DNA of 64,000 nt from Knufia peltigerae (taxonomy: Eukaryota; Ascomycota; Eurotiomycetes; Chaetothyriales; Trichomeriaceae). The position numbers were made by a program, and so were the translations under genes. Positions 55,101 through 64,000 of the stretch are shown piece after piece. The stretch is taken from contig JAPDRN010000045.1 of NCBI GenBank assembly GCA_030247855.1, positions 124,001 to 188,000 on the forward strand, in the 5' to 3' direction. Position 1 is the first letter of the stretch; each line of letters begins with the position of its first letter. The notes beneath the pieces were generated by a model that was given only the letters and a program-made list of their open reading frames with translations, was not told the origin of the DNA and did not search any database.

Positions 55101-56223
55101 TTCGGTTCAAGCCCTCTATCGCCACATCCTCAAAGTCCTCATTCTCTTCCTCATCTGCTGTTCCATCAGCTTCGTCTTCTTCACCTTCCAGATCAATCGC
55201 AGTCTCTTTCTTGGCTCCCTTGCGATCGCTCACAACACCAAGGGCCCATCCTCCTTCGACCCCATCATTTTTCACAAGAATGTACTCCTTTCCTTTCTCA
55301 CCCGCAATCCTACCACCCCCGTGCATCAGCCAATCTCCTTCGCTCATCCCGTTGATCCCCATAAGCCTCTGCGTTAGCTCATTTCTCTCCTTGACCCTCT
55401 CGATTTGAAACTTGCTGAATGCCATCCTGTCCGGAAACATGCCATCCAGCTGTTCCTTACTGTACCCCATTCTCAGGCGACTTCTGAGTCTTGCCGCGTT
55501 GAGGATATTGTATCGATCGCCGGGAGGCAGGGAGAGGAAGAAGGGACTTTCAAAGTCAATCTTGCTGAAATCGTAGAGATTCACATCCTCCCCACTGTGA
55601 AACTGTCGCGCATAGTCTTCCAATTCAGCTTGCGACATGATTCTCGGATCGTTCGGCGCGCCCATGTCTGCTATGCTGACATCCAGATCTGGGAGATGGT
55701 ACTGGTCCTTTCTGCGAAACTTTTCCCCCCGTCCGGCTTGTCGTTCGCGCGCGGACATGCCCAGCTCGTCAACGTATACCAATTCCTCGTCTTCGGGCAG
55801 TTCCTCCTGATCATCGCCCCGTCTTGTGTCTGTGTCTCTCGCGGCCTTTCGTCGCTTCTCCTCTTCTTCCGCCGCCCGCGCCACTTGCACGGCCAGCAAC
55901 TTGCCCGCCGTCCGCGCCGCATCTTCCCGTCGGCCCTCCCTGCGCCGTGCGCGTTTCCGGATCGTCTCGCGCTTGAGGATCGGGGCGCCTCCGTCAAACA
56001 CGAAGACAGGTTTGATCCCGAAGTACAGCAGTTTGCAGATGCGGCGAAAGAACCCGACGACGTGGCTGTTGCGCAGGGCATTGCCTTCTTTGTCTCTCAC
56101 CGCCTTGAGGAATTGGTAGATCCAGATCGAGGCGTCGACCGCCAGACGTTTGCGGTTCAACGAAGCGAGCTGCGTTGGGCGGGCTGTGGGCGCAACGACA
56201 GTCCACAGGCCGGTGACACCCAT
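52186..56223 (-). CDS. RAD2: DNA repair endonuclease Rad2/XPG
   Basis: One exon, 1345 aa. The XPG N-region starts at residue 1 (MGVTGLWTVVAPTARPTQLA) with Asp30 in AVDASIWIYQF and Asp77 in FVFDGGAP. The I-region near residues 955-1010 contains YITAPMEAEAQCAELVRLGL and DGIVTDDSDIFLFGGTRIYK, with the catalytic acidic residues present. Helix-hairpin-helix features follow (LGSDYTEGIPGVGPVTALEI). A long acidic spacer of about 800 residues separates N and I regions; that spacer is diagnostic for Rad2/XPG and absent from Fen1 and Exo1. The enzyme makes the 3' incision in nucleotide excision repair with TFIIH. The C-terminus is basic with likely nuclear signals. Long antisense frames over this gene are shadows. 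Confidence 0.95.
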   Translation of the reverse strand: MGVTGLWTVVAPTARPTQLASLNRKRLAVDASIWIYQFLKAVRDKEGNALRNSHVVGFFRRICKLLYFGIKPVFVFDGGAPILKRETIRKRARRREGRREDAARTAGKLLAVQVARAAEEEEKRRKAARDTDTRRGDDQEELPEDEELVYVDELGMSARERQAGRGEKFRRKDQYHLPDLDVSIADMGAPNDPRIMSQAELEDYARQFHSGEDVNLYDFSKIDFESPFFLSLPPGDRYNILNAARLRSRLRMGYSKEQLDGMFPDRMAFSKFQIERVKERNELTQRLMGINGMSEGDWLMHGGGRIAGEKGKEYILVKNDGVEGGWALGVVSDRKGAKKETAIDLEGEEDEADGTADEEENEDFEDVAIEGLNRIPRVWAKKRKAADLERDAPFDDAVEEIARKRKAVYEARSAASKIESVRPKGPVPATSKTGNATADEDDDALFVPEDKPDEDDGADELFEDVLPADPIQEDVDDDLQRAIAMSLERVSDEEDAGGFLPEQFKPREAEDEDDGEGFDLQAALAESRKSKHVAKTNVKERTPTQKPSLPTPQFDGPLPFESINLGHSLLGKKKSKKIEEDLSGGFDRDLGDDAFRKERPAQPMPDWFNAAPSTKDLKHAPEPNKDDEIDQTERPDTGMNDRLRRQDTKEIIDLEAEDDGKKKDDHVIEIEGDEEEEVPEMTQQSNVVSEPEMPEDDVPAVDEKAENERRKRDEEREKRYEMARQIAAENDTDVMLMDDVAEKAQATPPKPSDVPQFNPAPDASTLGPETAGAAGSDFEEVDWSESDYGQPATPGSLGTVDSEKPKDKPLANANQPPAAEDDDDEGEDFEDVQMSTPPAALPAVRESLAAETSIDDVLDEQLIVDERNSSQPQGTIAGEDFDYLSESEEELMRQLAVEAEEHARFASSLHHQRTSEQAMRDYENELKQLRNQQKKDRRDADEVTQVMVQECQALLRLFGIPYITAPMEAEAQCAELVRLGLVDGIVTDDSDIFLFGGTRIYKNMFNAAKYVECYLASELEKEFLLDRRRLIRFAHLLGSDYTEGIPGVGPVTALEILTEFETLTEFKEWCGRVQLGRPQDLEDQLTTPFRRKFRNTVQKRLFLPPGFPDARVDEAYLNPDVDSDPEAFQWGVPDLDKLRSFLMATIGWSQERTDEILVPVIRDMNKREVEGTQSNITRFFSGGVGVGGRAAAASMSGLAMGGEGPGNAGAEGMAPRNRTGKESGRMKNAFKRLRGEAVKRRKGDEFEEADRPTEEDQVVGDGAGEPAFVVESDLSEEESEDVGRNRKKKKVPSRRPPRRGRKATQQENADNTDDGDDDDDDGDFAEDEAPRKKKTTVTTTRTKKR

Positions 56224-56735
56224 GGTGAGACTTCAATTTAGCGGGGAAGAAAGAGCCTGATCATCGCGCTCGAATACCCCGTCCAAGATTGGATGTTGGA
56301 AAACCCTCGGTTTATGCAGCCAGGAGTAAGGCAGAGTTCGCAGGCGCAGGATTCTGCATGGGCTCTGTCATGGTGACAAGTCTGCACCGTGGACTTTTGT
56401 CTCTATTGAAAAGTGACGACATTGGCACAAACGCGAGATCACGTGCTCATATCTGCCTAAAGTGCAATCTACTGAGGATGGATATCTGAAGAACATTTGT
56501 ACGCTCTTACAACTGAACAACTACACTAGATAGGTATTCATTGCTATCCTCTCGGCATCACATTATGATGTCGTTTTCTCCTAACCGAGAAATGACCAGT
56601 CCCATTGTTCGTGTTGGTCAGTCTTGGTCGAAATGCCAGCGCCATGCTCATATCCGGAGGCCTCATCAGGGCCAAATGTGCTTAGAACAACTCAAGACTT
56701 CCACCATTAATACAAGAGAAACCACATGAATGATT
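56224..56735. other. spacer RAD2 promoter / CAC2 3' flank
   Basis: 512 bp between two minus-strand genes. No ORF of note and no recognised motif. Confidence 0.4.
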
Positions 56736-59165
56736 TCAGGGTTTTCCATCTTCCTTTGAAGATTCCGTTGAGCCCGATGGCCCAACAAGTGTGGGTGCTA
56801 TTCTTCTCTTCTTCGTCTTATTCTCCTCCTTCTCGCTTTCGCTTGTTGCACCAACGTCCCTCTTGCCCAGGACACTTCCGCTGATGGAGCTGGTCGCAGA
56901 ATGATGTCCACCATGTACACTTGCTGGTGTCTGTGGTGGTGTTGACATTGGTGGTATGGCCACGGGTGGGCCTGAATTAGCAGCCGTCACCAGTGGTACA
57001 TGACCCATGGTTGGGGTTGGATTATTTTGTAGACTCGTGGTCTGTATGGATGCCATTGTGGCAATAGATGATTGAGAGTTGGATCTAGCTGGACTGCCAG
57101 GACGGACAACGAATGGAGCTGGAGACTGGTGTGACACAGGGCCATGTACTGGAGATGCTTTTGTCAACGAAGGAGAAGCTGTGGCAGTAGGCGTCGGCAT
57201 CGGGGTAGATCCTGCAGACGAAGTGGGGAGAGGAATAGAAGTCGAGATAACAGGGTGGTTGTAGGTCGGGTGAGGTCCTGTGTAAACCTGGCCCAGTTCG
57301 CCAGGTGAAAAGGCCAATGTAGAGCAGTACCCATCGGTCGAGGACATAAGTAGTGTCAATCCGTCATTCGACCTATATAGGGTTAGAGGCAAACTTCAAT
57401 CATCATTGTATATAGCTTACCAAGTCAGGTCAGAGAATGTTGCATAATGCAAATTGCTCACGACACAGATAGGGGTCATCTGCTGAGTATCATAGACAAA
57501 CACTGCATCCTGAGTGGCGACAGCGTAGATCATCCGATACGGCAACGCAAAGGCAGGGGAAGAGGATGAGTCGCCATCAGCTGTATTCCTTGGAGAAGGT
57601 GCTGACATCGATTCGGGAACGGATGTAGCAGTCGTGAGGGACGGGGGCTCCATGATGGACGTGGGAGTTCCAGCCGTGATAGCCTCTGGAAGCAAAGGTA
57701 TCTCTTCGCTGGCTGACGAGGTGTCAATGGTGATATGGTTGGTAGGTTTCGTGGTTGAACGGAGGGTATAAAGGACCGGAGAACACTTAACGGCAACGGA
57801 CGGTTTCTTGTGTCCAGGTAGATGCGCAATAGGAGGTTTGTTGAAGCCAGCTCGGGTATAGATGTAGACGGTATTTGAAACGTCCTCGATAGCTTTTACA
57901 GGGTCAACCGCACTGGGAAATGCTTGCTTGTAATGACCTGCAGGGGTGAATAGCAAGCTTCCGTCCGGCGAAAAGGACAGGCGACGAAAGAAAGACGTCA
58001 GTGTTTCGTTGTGGTAGATATTCGTGTTCTTGACAGCCAGGCCCATGGCTGCGTTGAGACTAGGGGAGGAGATTTCTGGTCGCACAGCTGGCAAAGGGAG
58101 CGATGGCGCGGGAGAAGCTGAGCGGCGAAATGAGGGTGATGATCCAAAAGAGGAACGGCGGCTCGAAGTGATCATTGGGGGGTCCATGGGAAGAGGTGTC
58201 GTCAGAGGTGTTCCAGGATTTGAGGGTGCAGGAGAGGCAATCGATAAATTGTTTGCACTGGCATTCGACGCACGATGTGCCGATTCTACCGGCGCGGGAC
58301 TGTTTGAAGATATACGTCTAGCAGGTAAATCCATCTTGTTGAATTTGCCATGTGTCGAGAGGGTAGCGGTGCCATCCTTGAGCTTCAGAGCGTAAATATG
58401 TACGGATCGATCAGACGATTGAGTTGCAACGAATTCGTTGAGAGGATCCCAAGCAACACCTTGCACGAAGTGATTATGTTCTGCTATTTGTCGTATCATG
58501 GCACCTGCAATTGTCAGTATAGCTTCTTCCTGTGCGGAAACGGGGACATCAAACCAGTGTGTGCGTTGAATATTCTAGCCGTATTGTCGACTCCGCCTGT
58601 AATAAAATATTGACCATCAGGAGACCATGCGAGATCGTATATTTCTGCTCCGCTGGAGGTTCTGCACATGTGCTTTATCCTCCATGTTTCCTTGTCATCC
58701 GCATGCTCTTCGCTCAAGGTAGTAATAGCAGACTCGGAAGGGACCCAAAGGAGGACATTGCCATCGTCTCCGGCCGAGGCTAGCATTTCCCCTGTGATTG
58801 TGTGAGCAAAGTGAGACATAATTTAACCGCAGACACTGACCTTTGGGACAGAATCGAACGACATTTACAGGTTGAGTATGTCTTGTAAGTGTGGATAAGT
58901 AGGTAACCTTCCTCTCTTCTCCTTGAGCTTCAATGCTCCATAACTTGAAGCCGTTAGCTGAGGTACGAGGAGTGATGGTTGCAATGTTCATACCCGGACA
59001 TTGTTGTCACTGGGAGGATGGTCAGTGGACGTATCTTATGTTTGAACAGTGGTGGACTCACTTTCCAGCAGTTGCCAATCTACCTTTTCCACGAGGATCA
59101 AAGTGAACAGAGTAGATGGGCTGATTATCATTGTGCCATGTTATGAGAAGCGGTCCAGCCTTCAT
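56736..59165 (-). CDS. CAC2: chromatin assembly factor 1 subunit B (Cac2), WD40
   Basis: Six exons: 59165-59062, 59009-58994, 58943-58841, 58791-58555, 58504-57421 and 57372-56736, coding for 726 aa. Joined, the start reads MKAGPLLITWHNDNQPIYSV, HFDPRGKGRLATAGNDNNVR, LWSIEAQGEERKVTYLSTLT, the Cac2/p60 signature. WD40 blades follow (VVRFCPKGEMLASAGDDGNV, IYDLAWSPDGQYFITGGVDN, FVQGVAWDPLNEFVATQSSD, LSFSPDGSLLFTPAGHYKQA, DGYCSTLAFSPGELGQVYTG). Exon 2 is a 16-nt microexon; skipping it, or reading through its GTATGA donor, looks like a frameshift, but the spliced frame is clean. CAF-1 deposits H3-H4 behind replication forks together with Cac1 and Msi1. The C-terminal 200 residues are disordered and end in a basic stretch. 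Confidence 0.92.
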
Positions 59166-60497
59166 GGTTGCATTTGTTAGTGGCCTCGCAGGCCACCTTT
59201 GGAAAGGCAATCAAAACAGCCAGGTGGTGCGTGTGAAGAAGATTATGTATGTTCAGGAACTCCGGTAGAGAATTGTCAGATGCTCAGAGCTTTCCGTGGG
59301 AGGAGAGTGATCGACACAGGTGAGAGGCTGTATGGAGAGGTGTGCAGCGGGAGTGCACCGTGCAGCCGTCTCAGGATTCCGGTCTCTGAAGAGTTTGGGG
59401 GGATTCGAGAGTAGACGGGATCAAAGACTGTGATTTGGATCACACACAGAAAGATGCTCGTGGTTGTCAGAGGAAACTATAGAGCAAAGTGAACGCAGGC
59501 ATGGGCAGAGAGGACAATGGATTAGGTGCGGTGCGGAAGGGTAACGACCCCGTATAGCTGATTGATTGAGTACTGAGAGGTGGAGATGACCTGCTGCTAC
59601 AAATCTGCCCACAGGCTGCAACCCTCGAGCACCCTCAGCATCACCACCACCACCGACAATCGCCAAATCTGTTCTCCCACGCGACGCGCCGCCCGCCTAT
59701 CGCGTCAGCTATTTAACCCTTGTCAGCCGCCTCTTAATGGGCCCTCAACCACTCCCAGCTACTCACAACCGGGTTTCCGGTCAGGGCAACGCAACTTCTC
59801 AATGAACGAGTCTCCAATAATACCAGCCGTTTCATCCAGAAATCCTCCTACTAGCGCGTCTACTGTGACAATCTACTGTGTCGCTTGGGTATTTTTTTTT
59901 AACAATCTGAACATGTCTTACTAAGCTTGGACCCAGGGCCTGAGAAGAGTATGGATTTCTTGTGTAAAGCATTCCAACAAAAATAATTCGGTACAGCTGA
60001 AGATGGATTCAGTCCCTTTGCCAAAAGTTCATCACATTACTTCTCTTCGTCGTCAATGTCTGGCCTCCATGTTGCCCATCTTGTGGCCGCTTCCAATCTT
60101 CCCAAACCGATGAAAACCACCCATCCTCAAGCACATACTTCGCATTCTTCCCATGGCTGAGTTTATGCAAGCCACAGCGGGCTTTTCTCTGGCATGGCCT
60201 TGTATCGTCAAGAATCGCCCTAATGCAGTATATCGTCCAACGCCGCCTGTGTTTTCAACATCAAGACCTTGGTTGAATGCCTTTCCAACGCCTATAGATC
60301 GAGAACCGTGGAGGTCAAGTGCACCACCGCTAAATTAGACCCGGATCAGCCTTAGCTGCTGAAGTCTGTTGATGTTTCATTCTTGGGCCGTATAGTGCTT
60401 TCGATCTCGGGTTCATAGTCCGCATGCAAATCAAGGGGCATCGTTGCGCCTGGCCACCGTCACTAATGCGGTGTATTTATCGACGGATGTGTTTTGT
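59166..60497. promoter_or_regulatory. spacer CAC2 promoter / phosphatase 3' flank
   Basis: 1332 bp between two minus-strand genes. Several short open frames (for example 59580-59924 plus and 60153-60338 plus) lack family features. No repeat, RNA gene or mobile element was recognised. Confidence 0.4.
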
Positions 60498-62229
60498 TTA
60501 GAAACTCTGGGCCGATACTTGTGCAGGCTGTGCGACGTTGTTAGCTGGGACCAAGAGTTGGAAAGTAATCCACATACCGGACTGTTGAGCATATTCTGCC
60601 GTGCATTCCTGCCTCGTTTGATGTGACTCTTCAGAGCACTCGAGTCGAGGGGCTTCAGGAGTTCAAAGCTACATAGGAGATTGCTGGACACCGACATAAC
60701 GGCGCCCCAATTGTCAAACTCGCCACAATACTATTCAAAGTCAGCTCTACTCATCCCGTAAAAACGAAATGACTCACGTTTGGCGCAGAAAAAACGGTGA
60801 CCAGCAGTCTGTCGTTGAAAAATTCATAGCCGTCCTCAACCACCATGTGTGCCCGGCAGACCAAGTCGAAATCATGCCTCTGAAGAAAATCCACTATGAC
60901 TTTCTTGCCAAAGCAGTAACTAACTCCACGTTCGTTCGAATCCCAGTCTTGTTCCATATCTGCAGGGTCACTCCATAGTAGATCATTGAGCAAGCCATAG
61001 TCGGGGACATCGGTTGGTCGGGCAATTTGACGAATGTCGTCCATGTGAGATAAACTGGGCGAGAGTCCCCCATGGACACAGAAGATTTTGTCTGCAACAA
61101 TTGCAGCAATGGGCAAGCAATTGAAGGTATCGATGAACGTCTTCCAGATCTTGATATTGCACCTTCGTTTGCATTCATCGTAGAAGCCATAGACGCGCGT
61201 CACATTGGCGCATTCATGATTGCCTCGTAGAATGAAGAAATTCTCCGGGTACTTCAATTTATAGCAGAATAGCAGCAGGATCGTTTCGAGGGATTGTTTG
61301 CCACGATCAACATAATCTCCTAGGAAGAGGAAGTTTGCGTTGGGAGGGAAGCCGCACATCTCGAAAAGTCGGATCAAATCATTATACTGGCCATGGATGT
61401 CGCCCACAATCTTCACAGGGGCGTTCAATTCCAGTAAAGCCGGCTGAGACAGAAGCACTTCTCGTACAGCTGTACAAATGGCGGTGATCTCAGCATTCTT
61501 CAAGCACACTGCTTTCGTAACCTTGGTACTATAGCCAGCATCCAAGAGCCGAGAAATCATGTCGTCAAGGTCCATATCATTGACGTCGCCGATTCCCATG
61601 CCTCCTCCTGGTGATGCACCGGGCAGTTCTGCTAGTTTGGCTCGTAAAGAAGCCTTGGTCTCTGGTGCCCGGGGATTGATCTGGTTCTCACGCTTGACCA
61701 GGATCGAATCGCCGGCTTTCTGCGCCGATGAGTGATGGTGCGCCTGGTGTGGTCCTTCATCCGAAACAGCGCCTACCTCTCCTGTTCGCTGAGCACGGTC
61801 TACCGACTTGTGGCCTTTTCCGACGGATTTCGAGGTGGGCGACGGCGGACGTGCTGGTGTGCTTGTACCTGGAGAGGGTATCTCATCATCTGCGTCTGTG
61901 GGCGAGACCGGGGATTCTACCAGAGCCGCATTGGTGATCTTTTCTCTCGGCGGCCTGGATGAGCCTGAACGGCCGCTGGCGATTGAACTGGCGTCCCCTC
62001 CGTCTAAGGCCGAGCCTGAAGCTCTTGGACTGTCATTGTTCTTTTCGTCTATCGAGTTTTTGATCTTGCTCCTGATCGAGGACCGTATGGACCTGGAAGT
62101 GCTTTCTTTTGTATCCGACTTGGATATGGAGGGATATTGTTGCAGTGTTTCAGTGGCTAAGTTGGAGGAGGAGCCGCTTTTCAAAGGAGTTCTGCTTCCA
62201 TCACTGTTCTTTGACTGTTGTTGGCCCAT
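60498..62229 (-). CDS. PPZ-type serine/threonine protein phosphatase
   Basis: Three exons: 62229-60778, 60730-60578 and 60527-60498, coding for 544 aa. The N-terminus MGQQQSKNSDGS is a good N-myristoylation signal (Gly2, Ser6). About 220 disordered Ser/Pro/Arg-rich residues follow, the Ppz hallmark. The catalytic domain has all metal-site motifs: GDIHGQ, GDYVDRGKQS, RGNHE and the LLWSDPAD and SYCFGK segments, ending with FSAPNYCGEFDNWGAVMSVS after splicing, then MLNSPPAQVSAQSF. Introns are GTGAGT...TAG and GTATGT...CAG. Fungal Ppz phosphatases control salt tolerance, cation transport and cell-wall integrity and are inhibited by Hal3. The long N-terminal arm and its myristoyl site separate it from PP1 (Glc7). 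Confidence 0.92.
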
Positions 62230-63364
62230 TGAAATGAGCGAAAGCTTGGGGGGAGTGGCGGGAGAAAGAGGAAGGTAGGAATGGGTCGTGAAAGGTTCAA
62301 GGAGGTTTGAGGAGTGAGATAAGCAGCCGCTTTGAGGAATGCGTTTTGGCGACTTGATTCGGTGAACGCGGGAAGGAGCACACTTGCCGTATGCTCAAGT
62401 CGATTCAAGTCGCAAACCGACGGGAGGCTGAAGCTGAGTCTCGTCTCGGCGGTGTGTTCGCTTCATCCAGGTAGAGAGACGACGAAGGGATTCTGATCGT
62501 ACGATCGGGCCAACGAAGGCGACCGGATTCTACGTCGGTGCCTGCTGGCAACAGAACTGACTGGTTAGCAGCTGGACATGTAAGGACGATTGAATATGAG
62601 CTATTTAGCAAGCCAGTCACGACGGTCCCGGCCAGGGAGAGCCAGATTGTCGCATGGGGCCATGTGGTGAAACAGCGTTGCGTCACCGTTTCTGGCAAAG
62701 GAGCATAAGAGAGAATGACTACTAACCCGTAAAAGCGTCAAAAAGACCGGCGTAGCGAAGTCGATGGAACAAACAGCGTCAGAATATACAAGATGCAGGC
62801 GGAAGATACGGAAGATAATGATCGGGAGGAAGGCTGGAAACAATACTGTAGGAAGTACGGAGTTCTGAGATGCTTTTGTGGTTGATGCTTTTCAGTCTCC
62901 GCCCAACCAGTTGAGTGCTTGGAGGCAATAATAAGCCAGGTACTCCGTAATAACTACAGTAATAATGCTCCGTAAGTCTGCTGCGTAGGTAGGTACCAAT
63001 AATGACTCCCGGACCACCCATCGCTCTGGCTCATTATGTGATGCAGCCTCCGGGCCCGTCGGGGGACACACATTCACCAAGCGAGCCAAACGGGCCCTTC
63101 AGCCTGTCGCCTAGTTTCCCTTGGCACCGAACCCTCCTCTCCTCTCCCCCCGTCTTCGGCCTCTTCCAGAATCTTTGGCCTGAAGCGAGGCGACCACATG
63201 CGGATAATATGCTGATACTCCCTAGGCTCGCCACGTTTCGTTTCCATCGCGACTGGCTTGCCGCTCATCATCCAGGTACCTGATAATCTCACCTGACTGA
63301 GAATATGCGTCGAAACCCTCCTTGAAGCCTAGCCGTACTCGTTACAGCCCAGGGTTATGGAGTT
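62230..63364. promoter_or_regulatory. spacer upstream of phosphatase gene
   Basis: 1135 bp between the phosphatase start and the NAA38-like stop. It contains TACTCCGTA at 62941-62949 with near copies at about 62856 and 62966. Nothing else recognised. Confidence 0.4.
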
Positions 63365-63814
63365 TCATGATTTCCCTCTGAGTGATAAAGACTGTCCACT
63401 GGGCCACTCTCTGCGTTCCTCAACCTCTAGCTTGGTGATCTGATTTCCCGGTACTACAATGAGTCCCACGAATCTCGAGGTCATGTCACTTCGGCTTGCC
63501 TGTCCTGTAGACTTCAGCTTGCCAATGGCTGCTGCCTCGACAGTCTTTGATGGCATTCTGTATTCAAAGGTACTCGATAGAATGATATTGCTATCCTACG
63601 GTGCGTCAGTATACAACAAAACCTGAACGTGTTTACACGGAGCTTTACCTTGTCGGTGCACCGAAATGTCCCCGTAAAGAGCCGCCCTGTTACGAGTTGT
63701 CAATAGAATTGTTTAGATGATCATCGTAGAGGCGGTGTTACCATCAGGAGCGGTCACATGTAACGTCTTTCCCAGCAAAGACTCCAGGAATTGGCCAGCT
63801 TCAGCTTGCTCCAT
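63365..63814 (-). CDS. LSM-domain protein, NAA38/Mak31-like (NatC subunit)
   Basis: Three exons: 63814-63742, 63686-63649 and 63595-63365 (donors GTAACA and GTAAAG, acceptors ACAG and GTAG), coding for 113 aa. Splicing yields MEQAEAGQFLESLLGKTLHV, TAPDGRLFTGTFRCTDKDSN, IILSSTFEYR and, after a small insert, FVGLIVVPGNQITKLEVEE. This is a complete Sm fold with the Sm1 strands (GRLFTGTFRCTDKDSNIIL) and Sm2 (VGLIVVPGNQI). The pattern matches the LSMD1/Naa38 group, auxiliary to the NatC acetyltransferase. An assignment to another Lsm-like protein is possible but less likely. The ATG follows an in-frame stop 60 bp upstream, which supports this start unless another exon exists beyond. Confidence 0.82.
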
Positions 63815-64000
63815 CTCGACTGGGAATGTTTCAAACGAGGAAAACCAGAAAATAGCCCCTTTGTATCCTCCCACACTGGGTCATCATGCTGAGTGCCTGT
63901 GCATGGTAAGCTGATTCCTCTTATGGGGATCATGGACCAACTAATTAATGTAAGTTCATTCGAGCCTGACGCTTCAGAGGAAGAGGTAATGATGGCTTGG

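Noticed and set aside
55405..56241. 278-aa antisense ORF over the RAD2 N-region
   Set aside because: Shadow of the XPG N-domain.
58981..59010. Apparent frameshift or pseudogene in CAC2
   Set aside because: A 16-nt microexon with proper GT-AG introns restores the conserved frame.
1..64000. CRISPR arrays, prophage, bacterial operons
   Set aside because: Intron-rich eukaryotic genes throughout; no regularly spaced direct repeats seen.

Overview
The window looks like nuclear DNA of a filamentous ascomycete (Pezizomycotina, most likely Eurotiomycetes). Genes are close together, introns are short GT-AG introns of about 45-110 bp (a few of 200-350 bp), CTAAC-like branch points sit just upstream of acceptors, and Zn(II)2Cys6 regulators are present. 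No bacterial operons, CRISPR arrays, phage genes, tRNA or rRNA genes were seen. I built the multi-exon models by hand from splice signals, reading-frame continuity and family conservation, so exon edges are predictions.

Layout. 1-10 kb: 3' part of a C2H2 zinc-finger regulator, a short-chain dehydrogenase, a TENA/THI-4 protein, an SVP26/TEX261 ER-Golgi membrane protein and a CitMHS/ArsB-type permease. 10-27 kb is dense in housekeeping genes: COX23, the NatB auxiliary subunit MDM20/NAA25, proteasome beta3, a TUG-like UBX protein, ribosomal protein L38, a NAT9-like acetyltransferase, DNA polymerase delta subunit 2, a short Zn2Cys6 protein next to a decayed-looking open stretch, a nitronate monooxygenase and a taxilin. 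27-38 kb: CYM1/PreP protease, a BTB plus coiled-coil protein, MDM31, PNO1, proteasome beta6 and an HCNGP/SAP30BP-like protein. 38-45.7 kb: a gene-poor spacer, a PX-PH-RhoGAP protein (Bem3 type) and a second spacer. 45.7-52 kb: a PIN-like transporter, a Zn2Cys6 regulator and a 2-oxoglutarate/Fe(II) dioxygenase, which together look like an accessory mini-locus. 52-64 kb: RAD2/XPG nuclease, CAC2 (CAF-1), a PPZ-type phosphatase and an LSM-domain NAA38-like protein.

Most genes are conserved single-copy functions: protein degradation, N-terminal acetylation, mitochondrial import and assembly, DNA replication and repair, ribosome biogenesis. Several pairs are divergent with 280-670 bp between start codons (MDM31/PNO1, beta6/HCNGP, beta3/UBX, taxilin/CYM1, regulator/dioxygenase).

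I found no clear new multi-gene system. The points most worth checking are: a 9-bp word (TACGGAGTA) found nine times, only in non-coding DNA; the transporter-regulator-dioxygenase group; a truncated Zn2Cys6 gene beside an inverted open fragment; a possible decayed element with inverted ends near 38.9-39.6 kb; and unusual gene architectures (an exon coding only ATG, a 16-nt microexon, an in-frame stop-free 81-nt intron).
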